Shown here: positions 1 to 8,386 of the stretch, in pieces
Layout of the letters: the number at the start of each line of letters is the position of its first letter
Position numbering within the stretch: position 1 is the stretch's first letter
Source: Cupriavidus sp.
Lineage (GTDB): Bacteria; Pseudomonadota; Gammaproteobacteria; Burkholderiales; Burkholderiaceae
NCBI GenBank assembly: GCA_031180665.1
Contig: JAPSLP010000022.1
Span: forward strand, 1-64,000
DNA: 64,000 nucleotides
Direction: 5' to 3'
Translations under genes and position numbers: made by a program
The notes under the pieces: model-generated
The model's database searches: none
What the model was told of the DNA's origin: nothing
Seen by the model: only the letters and a program-made list of their open reading frames with translations

Positions 1-92
1 GGCTCTGGATGTTTGCTGACGGGTGGCATCACTGCGGCCCTCTGCCTCATCCCTCAGCAGGAGCCGCCGTGCTTCCTGGCCCGAATGGAAAA

Positions 93-126
93 CGCCCCGA
101 CAAGGCCATGAGGCCTTGTCGGGGCG
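93..126 (-). terminator. Rho-independent terminator after the CsgG-like/Sel1 lipoprotein genes
   Basis: A perfect 15-bp stem (93-107 with 112-126) with a 4-nt ATGA loop lies 30 bp past the stop codon of the CsgG-like gene. Read on the minus strand it is followed by TTTTCC. Position and structure fit an intrinsic terminator for the leftward lipoprotein operon. Confidence 0.85.
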
Positions 127-155
127 CTGCAGACGCGGGAAATCGTCGAAGCAGT

Positions 156-983
156 TTACGAGCCGACCTTCAGCCGCCCACCACGTCCCAGTCCACCCTT
201 GACCTCCTGCGCCTTGTAGTTGCGCAGCGAGATCACCATGTTGTTGTACGCGTCCATGAATGCCGCGACGGTGGCCTTGCCTTCCGGTGTGCGAGAGAAC
301 CCGCCCAGGCCGCCGGCCGTATTGCCGCCAAAGGCGCCGACGACCGCGCCGAAATTGGTGGCCGTCGAGTTGCCTTCCGAGATGGACACCTGCACGCCCG
401 AGCGGATGTCGAACATGGTCAGGGTCACGACCGATGCCTTGCTTTGCATGGCGCCGCCGACGAGCGCGCCGACACTGCCGAACAGGCTGCCCACACCGGC
501 CGCCAGTTGGCCGGTGGAGTCGTTATCGATGATGATGGCCGGCTCCATGAAGTAGTCGGCCGCTACGCGCTGCCCTTTCTGCTGACGCGAGCCTGCGCGG
601 AATTCCCCGGAATTGCGCTGCTTGTCGGTGATGTTCGACAGCTTGCTTTCGGTGCGATTGTTGCCGATCGACGTGATCACGAAGCAGTTCGACTGCTGCA
701 CGGCCAGGCGGATCAGCGGCTCGATGCTGGTGACCTTGGTGGCCGCGCCAAAGCTCGCATACCACTCCTTGCCACGGCCATCGTCCACCGCCAGCGTGCC
801 CAGCGGCGCGTCGCAGCGCTCCAGGGAAGCATTGGCATTGACGCTGGTGGCTCCACCCGCGGCGCCAGTGGCAGCGGTGGGCGCGGTGCCGGTGCTGATG
901 AGACCGCCGCCGGCCGTGGCGCAGCCGGCGAGAACGAGGGACGCGGCCAATGCGGCCGCGCGCAAGGAAATATTCTTGGGCAT
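156..983 (-). CDS. CsgG/HfaB-family outer-membrane lipoprotein
   Basis: This 275-residue protein starts with a lipoprotein signal (hydrophobic LAASLVLAGC, lipobox LAGC, acylated Cys at about residue 20). The mature part resembles the CsgG/HfaB family: an N-terminal region ending in an ITSIGNNR segment, then a DYFMEPAIII strand and a Gly-rich SLFGSVGALVGGAMQSKASVVTL stretch typical of the pore-forming fold. CsgG proper is a curli secretion channel, but no csgA/B/E/F genes are nearby, so curli export is not implied. The protein is probably anchored in the outer membrane facing the periplasm. It is the second gene of a leftward pair with the Sel1 lipoprotein (53-bp gap) and is followed by a strong terminator. 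Family placement is by eye. Confidence 0.8.
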   Translation of the reverse strand: MPKNISLRAAALAASLVLAGCATAGGGLISTGTAPTAATGAAGGATSVNANASLERCDAPLGTLAVDDGRGKEWYASFGAATKVTSIEPLIRLAVQQSNCFVITSIGNNRTESKLSNITDKQRNSGEFRAGSRQQKGQRVAADYFMEPAIIIDNDSTGQLAAGVGSLFGSVGALVGGAMQSKASVVTLTMFDIRSGVQVSISEGNSTATNFGAVVGAFGGNTAGGLGGFSRTPEGKATVAAFMDAYNNMVISLRNYKAQEVKGGLGRGGRLKVGS

Positions 984-1035
984 GATAGGGCGTTCCTGTC
1001 GAGGAAATTGACGAAAAAATTCCGGGTGGGAAGGC

Positions 1036-1629
1036 TTAGCGGTGATACCAGCCGGAAGGGCCCCAGACCCAGTAATACGGATAGCTGCTGTACCAGGCCA
1101 CCCAGGAGGTGCGATAAGCCTCGCGGACCCGGTACGCGCTCTGTTCGTCTTTCTTGGCAGCCTGCGCTTGCGGAATCAAATCCTTGGCTTCCTTGCTGCC
1201 CTTGGCTGCAGCTCGCATCAGCCAGGCCTCGGCTTCGGCAGGGTCCGAACCCATTTCCTCAAAGCCCATCAGATAAATTCGACCAAGCGCCAGTTGCGCC
1301 TGCATATGACCGTTGTCGCCGGCCTTGCGCAGCCATTCCAGGGCTTGATAGCTGTTGCGCTCCACACCGTCGCCACGCAGCAGGCGCAGGCCCAGGTCGT
1401 AGGCGGCGTCCGGATTCTTCCCGGCTACGTTGGCCAATGCCTGCATACGCGGATCGGCTTCGCTCGCCCCGAGCTGCGCGGTCGCTACGCGTCGATCCTG
1501 TTCGGTACAGGCGTTCCCGTCGCACAGGCGCACCGTGGACGACCGCGGAGCCAACTGTTCTTCAGGCGTTTGCGCGCATCCGGCAAAGCCGACAGTCGTC
1601 GCCAACAGCAATGGAACAACAAGACGCAT
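1036..1629 (-). CDS. Sel1-repeat lipoprotein
   Basis: A 197-residue predicted lipoprotein with signal peptide VVPLLLATTVGFAGC (acylated Cys at about residue 18). Two Sel1-like repeats are visible at about residues 90-165 (AAYDLGLRLLRGDGV..., then AQLALGRIYLMG... and EAEAWLMRAAAKGSKEA). Sel1/TPR repeats form helical scaffolds for protein-protein contact. The C-terminus is Tyr/Trp-rich (WVAWYSSYPYYWVWGPSGWYHR), which is unusual and could contact peptidoglycan or a partner. It is the promoter-proximal gene of the pair with the CsgG-like lipoprotein, so the two may act together at the outer membrane; that pairing is an inference. The precise role is unknown. Confidence 0.8.
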   Translation of the reverse strand: MRLVVPLLLATTVGFAGCAQTPEEQLAPRSSTVRLCDGNACTEQDRRVATAQLGASEADPRMQALANVAGKNPDAAYDLGLRLLRGDGVERNSYQALEWLRKAGDNGHMQAQLALGRIYLMGFEEMGSDPAEAEAWLMRAAAKGSKEAKDLIPQAQAAKKDEQSAYRVREAYRTSWVAWYSSYPYYWVWGPSGWYHR

Positions 1630-1852
1630 AGATGACCCCCCAAGGTCTGCCTTTTATTCGTTTTGTATTTATTCGCCTTGTGTGAAGGCGTATGGATTGT
1701 ATTTAGCGGATGAAATATTGACACCCAACCAAGGTAGGTGTGTTGGACCAGATCATGAGATTCGGGTGCTGCCCCCGGTATGATGCAGCCTCTACACGAA
1801 AGCTGGGACCATAAGCCCGAGTTTTCCCTTAACGACAATAGGAAAACGAAGA

Positions 1853-2374
1853 ATGCAATTTAGTACACCGGTCATTGCCTGGGCATGCATCGCGCTCGCA
1901 GGATGCACACAAGCACCGCTTTACAGGCAGCCGGACAACGCTCAAGCGCGCGCGCACCTTCGACTGAATCTGACTGAACAGAGCCTGGTCTCTGGGTTTG
2001 CCAAGGTCTACAAGATAGACGGCCCCGTCGTTTGCGGTGAAGCTATCCCTAACCCTCAAACGGTATTTTTGGCTAACCGAGGCATAGCGCTCGCTACGGA
2101 TATCAATCGCGACGGTGTGTGGATCCCTGCCGAAGAGCGCTTTACGTTCACCGCGATATCCGTGCTTGACGGTTGGCCGGCTTGTGGGCTGAGTGCTTCG
2201 TTCAAGCCCCGCAAACTCGGCTCCTATGAGTTGCGGATCAACCATCAGAATCATGTCTCGGAGACGAACGCGGAGACCTGCACGGTGGAGGTGGTGGACG
2301 TAACCGAAGTCGGCGCGCGGGACGACGCTGATTTCCGCCCAGAAGTCTGCCTTCCGAAAGACGCGTCGAAGTAG
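1853..2374 (+). CDS. Hypothetical lipoprotein in a less GC-rich islet
   Basis: The 173-residue product begins MQFSTPVIAWACIALAGCTQ, a good lipoprotein signal with lipobox LAGC and Cys at about residue 18. The mature domain has four further cysteines (VVCGEA, PACGLS, AETCTVEV, PEVCLP), enough for two disulfides, and alternating hydrophobic strands consistent with a small beta-sandwich. An AGGA motif lies about 10 bases upstream of the ATG. Base composition is visibly less GC-rich than the core genes around it, and there is no co-directional partner. No family was recognised; a periplasm-facing lipoprotein is all the sequence supports. Confidence 0.7.
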   Translation: MQFSTPVIAWACIALAGCTQAPLYRQPDNAQARAHLRLNLTEQSLVSGFAKVYKIDGPVVCGEAIPNPQTVFLANRGIALATDINRDGVWIPAEERFTFTAISVLDGWPACGLSASFKPRKLGSYELRINHQNHVSETNAETCTVEVVDVTEVGARDDADFRPEVCLPKDASK

Positions 2375-2497
2375 CAATGGGGGCCACGAGGCGCAACATT
2401 CTTCCAGACCCGTGCGGTTTTCAATCTTCTGTGGAGGAATTTTTCGTCCACATTTGGCGCCAGTGTTTCTCGCCAATTTTCAATATGGCCGAGTACC

Positions 2498-2656
2498 TCA
2501 GGACTTCACGCTAACCGCCCGCTCCGAGCGAGGGTCCGCTGGTTTCCGTCGTTTCTTCTTCCCTTGATCGTGATGCCACTTGACGGCGAAGAACATGCCC
2601 GTGCCTAACACGAGAACCTTGAACACGATAAAGACGATAGGGAACCAATCCATCAT
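2498..2656 (-). CDS. Small single-span membrane protein, 52 aa
   Basis: A short reading frame starting with two consecutive ATGs (2656 and 2653). It encodes MMDWFPIVFIVFKVLVLGTGMFFAVKWHHDQ and then a basic tail rich in Lys/Arg (GKKKRRKPADPRSE). This is one transmembrane helix (about residues 5-24) followed by a cytosolic basic segment, a typical inside-positive topology. A GGA about 10 bases upstream may serve as a weak ribosome-binding site. It sits in the islet between the orphan lipoprotein and the ImmA/PIN remnant, convergent with the lipoprotein. Function is unknown. Small size limits confidence, but the hydrophobic-then-basic pattern is unlikely to be chance. Confidence 0.6.
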   Translation of the reverse strand: MMDWFPIVFIVFKVLVLGTGMFFAVKWHHDQGKKKRRKPADPRSERAVSVKS

Positions 2657-2803
2657 TTTGAGTATTTCCAGGCTATGACTTAAAACTCAGGGACCGCCTT
2701 GGGTCGAATGCGGTCACAGCTACCTCGTGAAGGAATTGACCGCCAGGGCCGCCACGCTACCGCCGATCTCCTTACGCCACGATTGTCCCACACCAACATT
2801 GGG

Positions 2804-2963
2804 CTAGGGCAATCCAGCTACTTGGAAGCCCAATCGCTCAACCGTGTTCCACCTCAACTTGCGGCAGCACAACCATCGTCAAGCCGCACGAAAACGCGGC
2901 TTCGAGCAATCCTCCTCGTTCCAAGTCGATCAGAACAGGCGTATCCGAAACGAGGATGATCAT
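2804..2963 (-). pseudogene. N-terminal fragment of a PIN-domain protein, frameshifted
   Basis: From an ATG at 2963 the frame reads MIILVSDTPVLIDLERGGLL, the usual start of PIN-domain nucleases of the DUF3368/VapC-like type: first strand, the SDT(S/P)VLID acidic motif, then an ERGGLLE helix. The frame stops after 41 residues (2838-2840). A neighbouring frame continues with plausible PIN sequence (NTVERLGFQVAGLP) to a TAG at 2804-2806. Full-length PIN proteins are about 140-160 residues, so the rest is lost. It begins 6 bp after the ImmA-like remnant, as in intact two-gene modules of this kind. It is not expected to be functional. Confidence 0.6.
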
Positions 2964-2969
2964 GACGAG

Positions 2970-3248
2970 TCATTGGATGTGCCCCATCAAGCGGCGATCC
3001 AATTCGCGGACGCTGATATTGAGCAGCTCAGCGCCTTTCGCTTCCGAAATGGCCTGCTCTGCAACAGCTCGCAGGCACATGCGCTCCATGCGTTGCGGGA
3101 CTTCGGCGGGAAGCTTGTGAGGTTCATTGGATCCGGGGCTGTTCCAGCCCATTCCGCGAATTTGTCCCCACAGGCGCCCGTAGGCGGCCTTCGATATCAC
3201 GCCAAGCTGCGAGCACCGTACTGCCAGCGACGCAACGCTGACCTGGAA
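2970..3248 (-). pseudogene. C-terminal remnant of an ImmA/IrrE-type XRE-metallopeptidase protein
   Basis: The readable part (about 90 residues) matches the C-terminal tail of fused XRE-ImmA/IrrE proteins: FQVSVASLAVRCSQLGVIS, then YGRLWGQIRGMGW, EPHKLPAEVPQRMERMCLRA and AEQAISEAKGAELLNISVREL. The HTH domain and the zinc HExxH motif expected upstream are missing; immediately upstream lies the aconitase terminator, so the gene was truncated on that side. In intact loci this protein neutralises or regulates a following PIN-domain protein, whose fragment indeed follows here. This is a dead or non-catalytic relic. Confidence 0.6.
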
Positions 3249-3291
3249 GACACCGCACCAGGATCGCCCCAACAACCCAACCCCCCAAAAC

Positions 3292-3322
3292 AAAAAAACC
3301 CCGGAGACTTTCGCCTCCGAGG
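3292..3322 (-). terminator. Terminator of acnB
   Basis: On the minus strand an 8-bp stem with one G-T pair (3315-3322 with 3299-3306) and an 8-nt loop is followed directly by seven T residues (3298-3292). It begins about 100 bp past the acnB stop codon. Good intrinsic terminator. Confidence 0.8.
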
Positions 3323-3421
3323 CTTTCCCAACAGCAACGAATCCAAAAGCAGTTCAGCTCGGTCCTTGGGGCTCGGGACAAACAACGACCTCAAACCCGA
3401 AGACCTACTTCATCCCCGCTA

Positions 3422-6013
3422 TCAAACCGTCACCGTATCCGCCACACCCTTGAAATCCTCGATCTGGTCGAAGTTCATGTAGCGGTAGATCTTGTCGCCA
3501 TTGGCGTTGAGCACGCCCATGTCGGCCATGTACTCCTCCTTGGTCGGGATGCGACCGAGGCGCGAGCAGATGGCGGCCAGTTCCGCCGAGCCCAGATACA
3601 CGTTGGTGTTCTTGCCCAGGCGGTTCGGGAAGTTGCGGGTCGAGGTCGACATCACCGTCGCGCCTTCGCGCACCTGTGCCTGGTTGCCCATGCACAGCGA
3701 GCAGCCCGGCATTTCGGTGCGGGCACCAGCGGTGCCGAACACGCCGTAGTGGCCTTCCTCGGTCAGCTGCTTCTGGTCCATCTTGGTCGGCGGGGCGACC
3801 CACAACTTGACCGGGATGTCGCGCTTGCCTTCGAGCAGCTTCGACGCCGCGCGGAAGTGGCCGATGTTGGTCATGCAGCTGCCGATGAACACTTCGTCGA
3901 TCTTGGCGCCGGCGACGTCGGACAGCGTCTTCACGTCATCCGGGTCGTTCGGGCAGGCGACGATCGGCTCATGCACGTCGGCCAGGTCGATCTCGATCAC
4001 GGCGGCGTAGTCGGCGTCGGCGTCCGGCTCCAGCAGCTTCGGATCGGCCAGCCAGGCTTCCATGGCCTTGATCCGGCGCGACAGGCTGCGGGCGTCCTGG
4101 TAGCCCTCGGCGATCATCCACTTCAGCAACGTGATGTTGCTGTTGATGTATTCGATGATCGGTTCCTTGTTCAGGCGCACCGTGCAGCCGGCGGCCGAGC
4201 GCTCGGCCGAGGCGTCCGACAGTTCGAACGCTTGCTCGACCTTCAGGTCGGGCAGGCCTTCGATTTCCAGGATGCGGCCGGAGAAGATGTTCTTCTTGCC
4301 CTGCTTGGCAACCGTCAGCAGACCTTGCTTGATCGCGTACAGCGGGATCGCATTGACCAGGTCGCGCAGCGTGACGCCCGGCTGCATCTTGCCCTTGAAG
4401 CGGACCAGCACCGATTCCGGCATGTCCAGCGGCATCACGCCGGTGGCGGCGGCAAACGCCACCAGGCCCGAGCCGGCCGGGAAGCTGATGCCGATCGGGA
4501 AGCGGGTGTGCGAGTCGCCGCCGGTGCCGACGGTGTCGGGCAGCAGCATGCGGTTCAGCCACGAGTGGATGACGCCGTCGCCCGGGCGCAGCGAGATGCC
4601 GCCGCGGGTGCTGATGAATTGCGGCAGCGTGTGGTGCGTCTTGACGTCGACCGGCTTCGGATAGGCGGCGGTGTGGCAGAACGACTGCATCACCAGGTCG
4701 GCCGAGAAGCCCAGGCAGGCCAGGTCCTTCAGCTCGTCGCGGGTCATCGGGCCGGTGGTGTCCTGCGAGCCCACCGAGGTCATCTTCGGTTCGCAGTAGG
4801 TGCCCGGGCGGATGCCCTTGCCTTCCGGCAGGCCGCAGGCGCGGCCGACCATCTTCTGGGCCAGCGTGTAGCCCTTGCCGGTGTCGGCCGGATTCTGCGG
4901 CAGGCGGAACAGCGTCGACGGGGCCAGGCCCAGCGCTTCGCGCGCCTTGGCGGTCAGGCCGCGGCCGATGATCAGCGGAATGCGGCCGCCGGCGCGCACT
5001 TCGTCGAACAGCACGTCGGACTTGACCTGGAATTCGGCGATGACTTCGCCGTTCTTCAGCGCCTTGCCTTCATAGGGACGCAGCTCGACCACGTCGCCCA
5101 TTTCCATCTTCGACACGTCGAGCTCGATCGGCAGCGCGCCGGCGTCTTCCATCGTGTTGTAGAAGATCGGGGCGATCTTGCCGCCCAGGCACACGCCGCC
5201 GAAGCGCTTGTTCGGCACGAAGGGGATGTCTTCGCCGGTGAACCACAGCACCGAGTTGGTGGCGGACTTGCGGCTCGAGCCGGTGCCGACCACGTCGCCG
5301 ACGTAGGCGACCAGGTGTCCCTTTTCCTTCAGCGATTCGATGAACTTGACCGGGCCGCGCTTGCCGTCTTCCTCGGGCTGGAACGCGGCGCCTTCGCGCT
5401 TGTTCTTCAGCATCGCCAGGGCGTGCAGCGGGATGTCGGGACGGGTGGTGGCGTCCGGGGCCGGCGACAGGTCGTCGGTATTGGTTTCGCCCGGGACCTT
5501 GAACACGGTCACGGTCAGGCTTTGCGGGACTTCCCGACGGCTGGTGAACCATTCGGCGTCGGCCCAGCTTTGCAGCACGGCGCGCGCGTTGGCATTGCCC
5601 TTGTCTGCCTTTTCCTTGACGTCGTGGAAGGCGTCGAACATCAGCAGGGTCTTCTTGAGCGCGTCGGCGGCGACGGTGCCGACTTCGGCGTCGTCCAGCA
5701 GTTCGATCAGCGGCGAGATGTTGTAGCCGCCGAGCATCGTGCCGAGCAGTTCGGTGGCGCGCGCCCGGTCGATCAGCTTGCAGCTTTCCTTGCCGAGGGC
5801 GACGGCGGCCAGGTACGAGGCCTTGACCTTGGCGGCGTCATCGACGCCGGCGGGCACGCGGTAGGTGATCAGGTCCAGCAGGGTCTGCTCTTCGCCGGCG
5901 GGCGGGTTCTTCAGCAGTTCGATCAGTTCGGCGGTCTGCTGCGCGGACAGCGGCAGCGGAGGAATGCCAAGCGCGGCGCGTTCGGCGACATGGGCGCGAT
6001 AGTTTTCGAGCAT
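3422..6013 (-). CDS. acnB: Aconitate hydratase B (bifunctional aconitase/2-methylisocitrate dehydratase)
   Basis: AcnB interconverts citrate and isocitrate via cis-aconitate in the cytosolic TCA cycle, and also hydrates 2-methyl-cis-aconitate. The 863-residue product has the AcnB-specific order: an N-terminal HEAT-like domain ([22 protein letters not shown]), a swivelling domain with [20 protein letters not shown], then catalytic domains. The [4Fe-4S] ligands are visible as the Cys of [10 protein letters not shown] (about residue 708) and the CxxC of GCSLCMGNQ (about 768 and 771). The start at 6013 matches the usual AcnB N-terminus; an in-frame ATG at 6046 would add 11 residues. It is monocistronic, with its own terminator and a palindromic operator about 80 bp upstream. 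AcnB can also act as an iron-responsive RNA-binding protein in E. coli; that role is not tested here. Confidence 0.97.
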   Translation of the reverse strand: MLENYRAHVAERAALGIPPLPLSAQQTAELIELLKNPPAGEEQTLLDLITYRVPAGVDDAAKVKASYLAAVALGKESCKLIDRARATELLGTMLGGYNISPLIELLDDAEVGTVAADALKKTLLMFDAFHDVKEKADKGNANARAVLQSWADAEWFTSRREVPQSLTVTVFKVPGETNTDDLSPAPDATTRPDIPLHALAMLKNKREGAAFQPEEDGKRGPVKFIESLKEKGHLVAYVGDVVGTGSSRKSATNSVLWFTGEDIPFVPNKRFGGVCLGGKIAPIFYNTMEDAGALPIELDVSKMEMGDVVELRPYEGKALKNGEVIAEFQVKSDVLFDEVRAGGRIPLIIGRGLTAKAREALGLAPSTLFRLPQNPADTGKGYTLAQKMVGRACGLPEGKGIRPGTYCEPKMTSVGSQDTTGPMTRDELKDLACLGFSADLVMQSFCHTAAYPKPVDVKTHHTLPQFISTRGGISLRPGDGVIHSWLNRMLLPDTVGTGGDSHTRFPIGISFPAGSGLVAFAAATGVMPLDMPESVLVRFKGKMQPGVTLRDLVNAIPLYAIKQGLLTVAKQGKKNIFSGRILEIEGLPDLKVEQAFELSDASAERSAAGCTVRLNKEPIIEYINSNITLLKWMIAEGYQDARSLSRRIKAMEAWLADPKLLEPDADADYAAVIEIDLADVHEPIVACPNDPDDVKTLSDVAGAKIDEVFIGSCMTNIGHFRAASKLLEGKRDIPVKLWVAPPTKMDQKQLTEEGHYGVFGTAGARTEMPGCSLCMGNQAQVREGATVMSTSTRNFPNRLGKNTNVYLGSAELAAICSRLGRIPTKEEYMADMGVLNANGDKIYRYMNFDQIEDFKGVADTVTV

Positions 6014-6091
6014 GGGAGCCTGCGGGGTAATAGGGTTAAAAAACACCGTTGTGGTCGCGATTGTACGCGCAACGCCGGTCCGGGGTCAAAC

Positions 6092-6112
6092 GTCTTATAT
6101 CTTATATAAGAC
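6092..6112. promoter_or_regulatory. AT-rich palindromic operator upstream of acnB
   Basis: The segment holds a perfect 12-bp palindrome, TCTTATATAAGA (6100-6111), with a second overlapping TCTTATAT copy at 6093-6100, so one half-site is tandemly repeated. It stands out in GC-rich surroundings and lies 79-99 bp upstream of the acnB start. TATA-like hexamers inside it could also be the minus-strand -10 box. A GntR/FadR-type repressor is a reasonable guess; the regulator is not identifiable from this window. Confidence 0.6.
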
Positions 6113-6143
6113 TTAGGACTGACGGCCGCGCAACAGTTCCCCT

Positions 6144-6162
6144 CCGTTACCGGGTGTAACGG
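6144..6162. promoter_or_regulatory. Inverted repeat between acnB and the GPV-repeat gene
   Basis: CCGTTAC (6144-6150) and GTAACGG (6156-6162) form a perfect 7-bp inverted repeat with a 5-bp spacer, between two divergent genes and away from any T-run. The geometry fits an operator better than a terminator. No regulator is assigned. Confidence 0.35.
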
Positions 6163-6252
6163 CCGTAAGTCGTTGGCAACAAAGGGAAACGGCGGCCCCG
6201 GACCGCCTCGCCGCGCGGTACAACGGAGGCTGCCGAATCATGGGAGAACGGT

Positions 6253-6747
6253 GTGAATGCAGGAATTTTTGCCCTGCGCCGAGGGCTGGCCGTGATGGCC
6301 ATGTGCGGCGCGACGATGCTGGCCGGCCAGGTCCAGGCGCAACCGGTCGAATCCGGGCCGATGACGGTGGCCGGCACGCTGGTCGTCAACGGTCCGGTGA
6401 CTGTGCAGGGGCCGGTCGAAGTCGATGGCCGCGTGCGGGTACGCGGACCGGTGACGGGGCAATGGTTCGAGACGGACGACGGCCCGTCGATGCGCGGGGC
6501 GCCGCAGCGCACCTTCAACGGTCCGCTGACCGTGCACGGCCCCTTGCGCGTGCAAGGTGACCTGATCGTCAACGGGCCGCTGGAAGCGGCCGGACCGATC
6601 CGTGCCGCCCGCATCCGTGCCGACGGGCCGGCGCGGCAGCGGCAATACGGCGAGGACCGCCGCGGCTATCCGCCCGCCTACCAGCAGGGCTATCCGCACC
6701 AGCCCTATGACGGGCGCGGCTACGACGGGTACGGCTACGGGCGCTGA
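6253..6747 (+). CDS. Secreted protein with bactofilin-like GPV repeats
   Basis: A 164-residue protein starting at GTG 6253 (GGGAG 7 bases upstream). It has a signal peptide (MNAGIFALRRGLAVMAMCGATMLAGQVQAQ, cleavage after AQA) and then a run of short repeats of the form G-P-(V/L)-x-V-x-G: VNGPVTVQGPVEVDGRVRV, FNGPLTVHGPLRVQGDL, IVNGPLEAAGPIRA. Such hexapeptide-like strands build a right-handed beta-helix as in bactofilins and polymer-binding proteins. The C-terminal 35 residues are Tyr/Gly/Pro/Arg-rich (YPPAYQQGYPHQPYDGRGYDGYGYGR), probably disordered. It is divergent from acnB, with no operon partner. Probably periplasmic or surface; function unknown. Confidence 0.7.
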   Translation: MNAGIFALRRGLAVMAMCGATMLAGQVQAQPVESGPMTVAGTLVVNGPVTVQGPVEVDGRVRVRGPVTGQWFETDDGPSMRGAPQRTFNGPLTVHGPLRVQGDLIVNGPLEAAGPIRAARIRADGPARQRQYGEDRRGYPPAYQQGYPHQPYDGRGYDGYGYGR

Positions 6748-6775
6748 CAAGGCCGGCAACCACCATCCCGTCTCC

Positions 6776-6846
6776 CGTCATTCCCGCGGAGGCGGGAATC
6801 CAGCGTCTTTGCGAGCCACTGGGTCCCCGCATTCGCGGGGACGACA
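6776..6846. repeat. Dispersed intergenic palindromic repeat, copy 1
   Basis: Two small GC-rich hairpins, TTCCCGC-ggag-GCGGGAA and GTCCCCGC-attc-GCGGGGAC, are separated by a CCAGCGTC...CACTGGG linker. The same sequence family recurs at 21573-21641 and 22932-23012, always between genes. Here it separates convergent 3' ends and may act as a bidirectional terminator or mRNA 3' protector. Confidence 0.75.
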
Positions 6847-6855
6847 TCGCTTGCC

Positions 6856-8133
6856 TTACTCCGGCAGCACCTCGAACGCCAGCACCTGCGTGATCTGGGT
6901 CGCGTTGAAGTTGTTGTCCGAGACCAGCACCAGGCTGTCGCGGCCATTGGGCAGCTTTGGCCCCCAGGCCATGCCCTCGATGTTGTCGACGGTCCTCAGC
7001 CCAAGCGCGTTCAGGTTCTGCACCAGCCGTTTCTGCACCGGCACGTAGCTGGCGCCGGTCAGCCGATCGAGGCTGCGCACGTCGGTCGCACCGCGGATAT
7101 CGATCTGGTACAGCCGCACATAGGTGGTGAAGTTGCCGTCGGCGCCCTGCACGCCGGCGCGCTCGAGCGCCAGCAGCCGGTTGTCGTCGATCGCCAGGAT
7201 CTCGGTCACGCCGTTGTCGGCGCTGCGCCCTGGGGCGGGCGCGGCCGGAATCGCGTCGAGCGGATAGACGTACTGCGCCAGCACGTTGCCGTTGCGGTCG
7301 TAGCGCAGCAGCCGCGAGACCGAGCCGGATGAGGGCGTCGGCAGCGCACCGTCCTGATACAGCGGCCCTTCCATGCTGACCCACAGCGACTTGCCGTCGG
7401 GCGACAGCGACAGGCCCTCGAACGTCGCATTGTTGCGCGAGCCGGTTTCCTGCGTGGGCGACATCCTGAACCCCGCCGGCAGCGGCAAGGTCCCGCTCAG
7501 CATGCCGTCCGTGCGGGCCCGGGCAACGAAGGGATCGAGGCCGAGCGCGCGGTCGCCCTCGCTGGTCCACCACAGCCCGCGGGTGGACGGATCGAAGCGG
7601 ATTGCCTCGGGATCGGCCACGACGCCGCCCGCCGCGCGGTTCGGAAAGGCGCTGCCGTCGGCCTGGCGCAACGTCACGACGCTGGCAATCTGCACCGGCT
7701 GCAGCCGGTTCAGGTCATAGCTGAGCCGCGCGGTATAGAAGCGCGCGGGCTGCTTGTCGGAGCGGTCGTCCGAGACCAGATACCAGAGATTGGCCGCGGG
7801 ATCGTAGTCGATGCCGGACAGGCCGCCGACCGTGGTGCCACCGAACTGCAGGTCGTTGGGCAGCGTCTGCTCCCCGATCAGGCGGACCGCGCCGATCGAG
7901 CGCCGCGGGACCTCGTCGCCGTCGTCGCCACCGCAGGCCGCGAGCAGCGCGGCCGCCATCGACAGCGCCGCCAGGCCGGCCAGCCGGCCGGCGCGGCTGC
8001 GGCCGACATGGCCGGGGCGATCGAGGCCCGGCGCGCCCCAGCGATCGGTGCAACGACCGGCGGGAGCGGCGGCGGGAGAGGCGACAGAAGAGGCGGCCGA
8101 AACATCGGCAACACGAACGGCTGACGGAGGCAT
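6856..8133 (-). CDS. Esterase-like phytase-family beta-propeller lipoprotein
   Basis: The 425-residue product carries an unusually long basic and Ala-rich leader (about 45 residues) before a hydrophobic core and lipobox (ALSMAAALLAACGGDD). The rest resembles the 'esterase-like activity of phytase' family (six-bladed propeller): GGLSGIDYDPAANLWYLVSDDRSD, then FDPSTRGLWWTSEGD, NATFEGLSLSPDGKSLWVSMEGPL and NIEGMAWGPKLPNGRDSLVLVSDNNF, which are blade motifs with Asp/Glu residues for calcium. Such proteins are exported phosphoesterase-like enzymes or calcium-binding propellers. No ribosome-binding site is evident at 8133 and no better in-frame start precedes the signal, so the start is uncertain. 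No operon partner. Confidence 0.75.
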   Translation of the reverse strand: MPPSAVRVADVSAASSVASPAAAPAGRCTDRWGAPGLDRPGHVGRSRAGRLAGLAALSMAAALLAACGGDDGDEVPRRSIGAVRLIGEQTLPNDLQFGGTTVGGLSGIDYDPAANLWYLVSDDRSDKQPARFYTARLSYDLNRLQPVQIASVVTLRQADGSAFPNRAAGGVVADPEAIRFDPSTRGLWWTSEGDRALGLDPFVARARTDGMLSGTLPLPAGFRMSPTQETGSRNNATFEGLSLSPDGKSLWVSMEGPLYQDGALPTPSSGSVSRLLRYDRNGNVLAQYVYPLDAIPAAPAPGRSADNGVTEILAIDDNRLLALERAGVQGADGNFTTYVRLYQIDIRGATDVRSLDRLTGASYVPVQKRLVQNLNALGLRTVDNIEGMAWGPKLPNGRDSLVLVSDNNFNATQITQVLAFEVLPE

Positions 8134-8386
8134 GCGCGGGCTCGGCTCGGGATGGAATCCCGCCAGTCTGTCGGCCGGCGATGACCCGCCGATGACAAGC
8201 CGAGCGCAGCACCGCTCAAGTTCCGCCGCCCACCAACGTTAACCCATGAGATGACCGTCCGCTGCCGCCGACGGTCGCTCCCGCTCGACTCAAACGGCCA
8301 AGCTGAGCGGGTTTCCCCCTTTTTTTCGGCCCATTGCCCGCGACCGATTCACCCAGAATGGCGGGGCATTCCGATACAGGCATCTC

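Noticed and set aside
1..92. Possible end of a gene at the left edge.
   Set aside because: Too short to recognise any product; it lies beyond the terminator of the CsgG-like gene and shows no motif.
3749..6109. A 786-codon open frame on the plus strand across acnB.
   Set aside because: It is antisense to the well-supported aconitase gene, His/Arg/Ala-rich and without family motifs; such frames are common opposite GC-rich genes.
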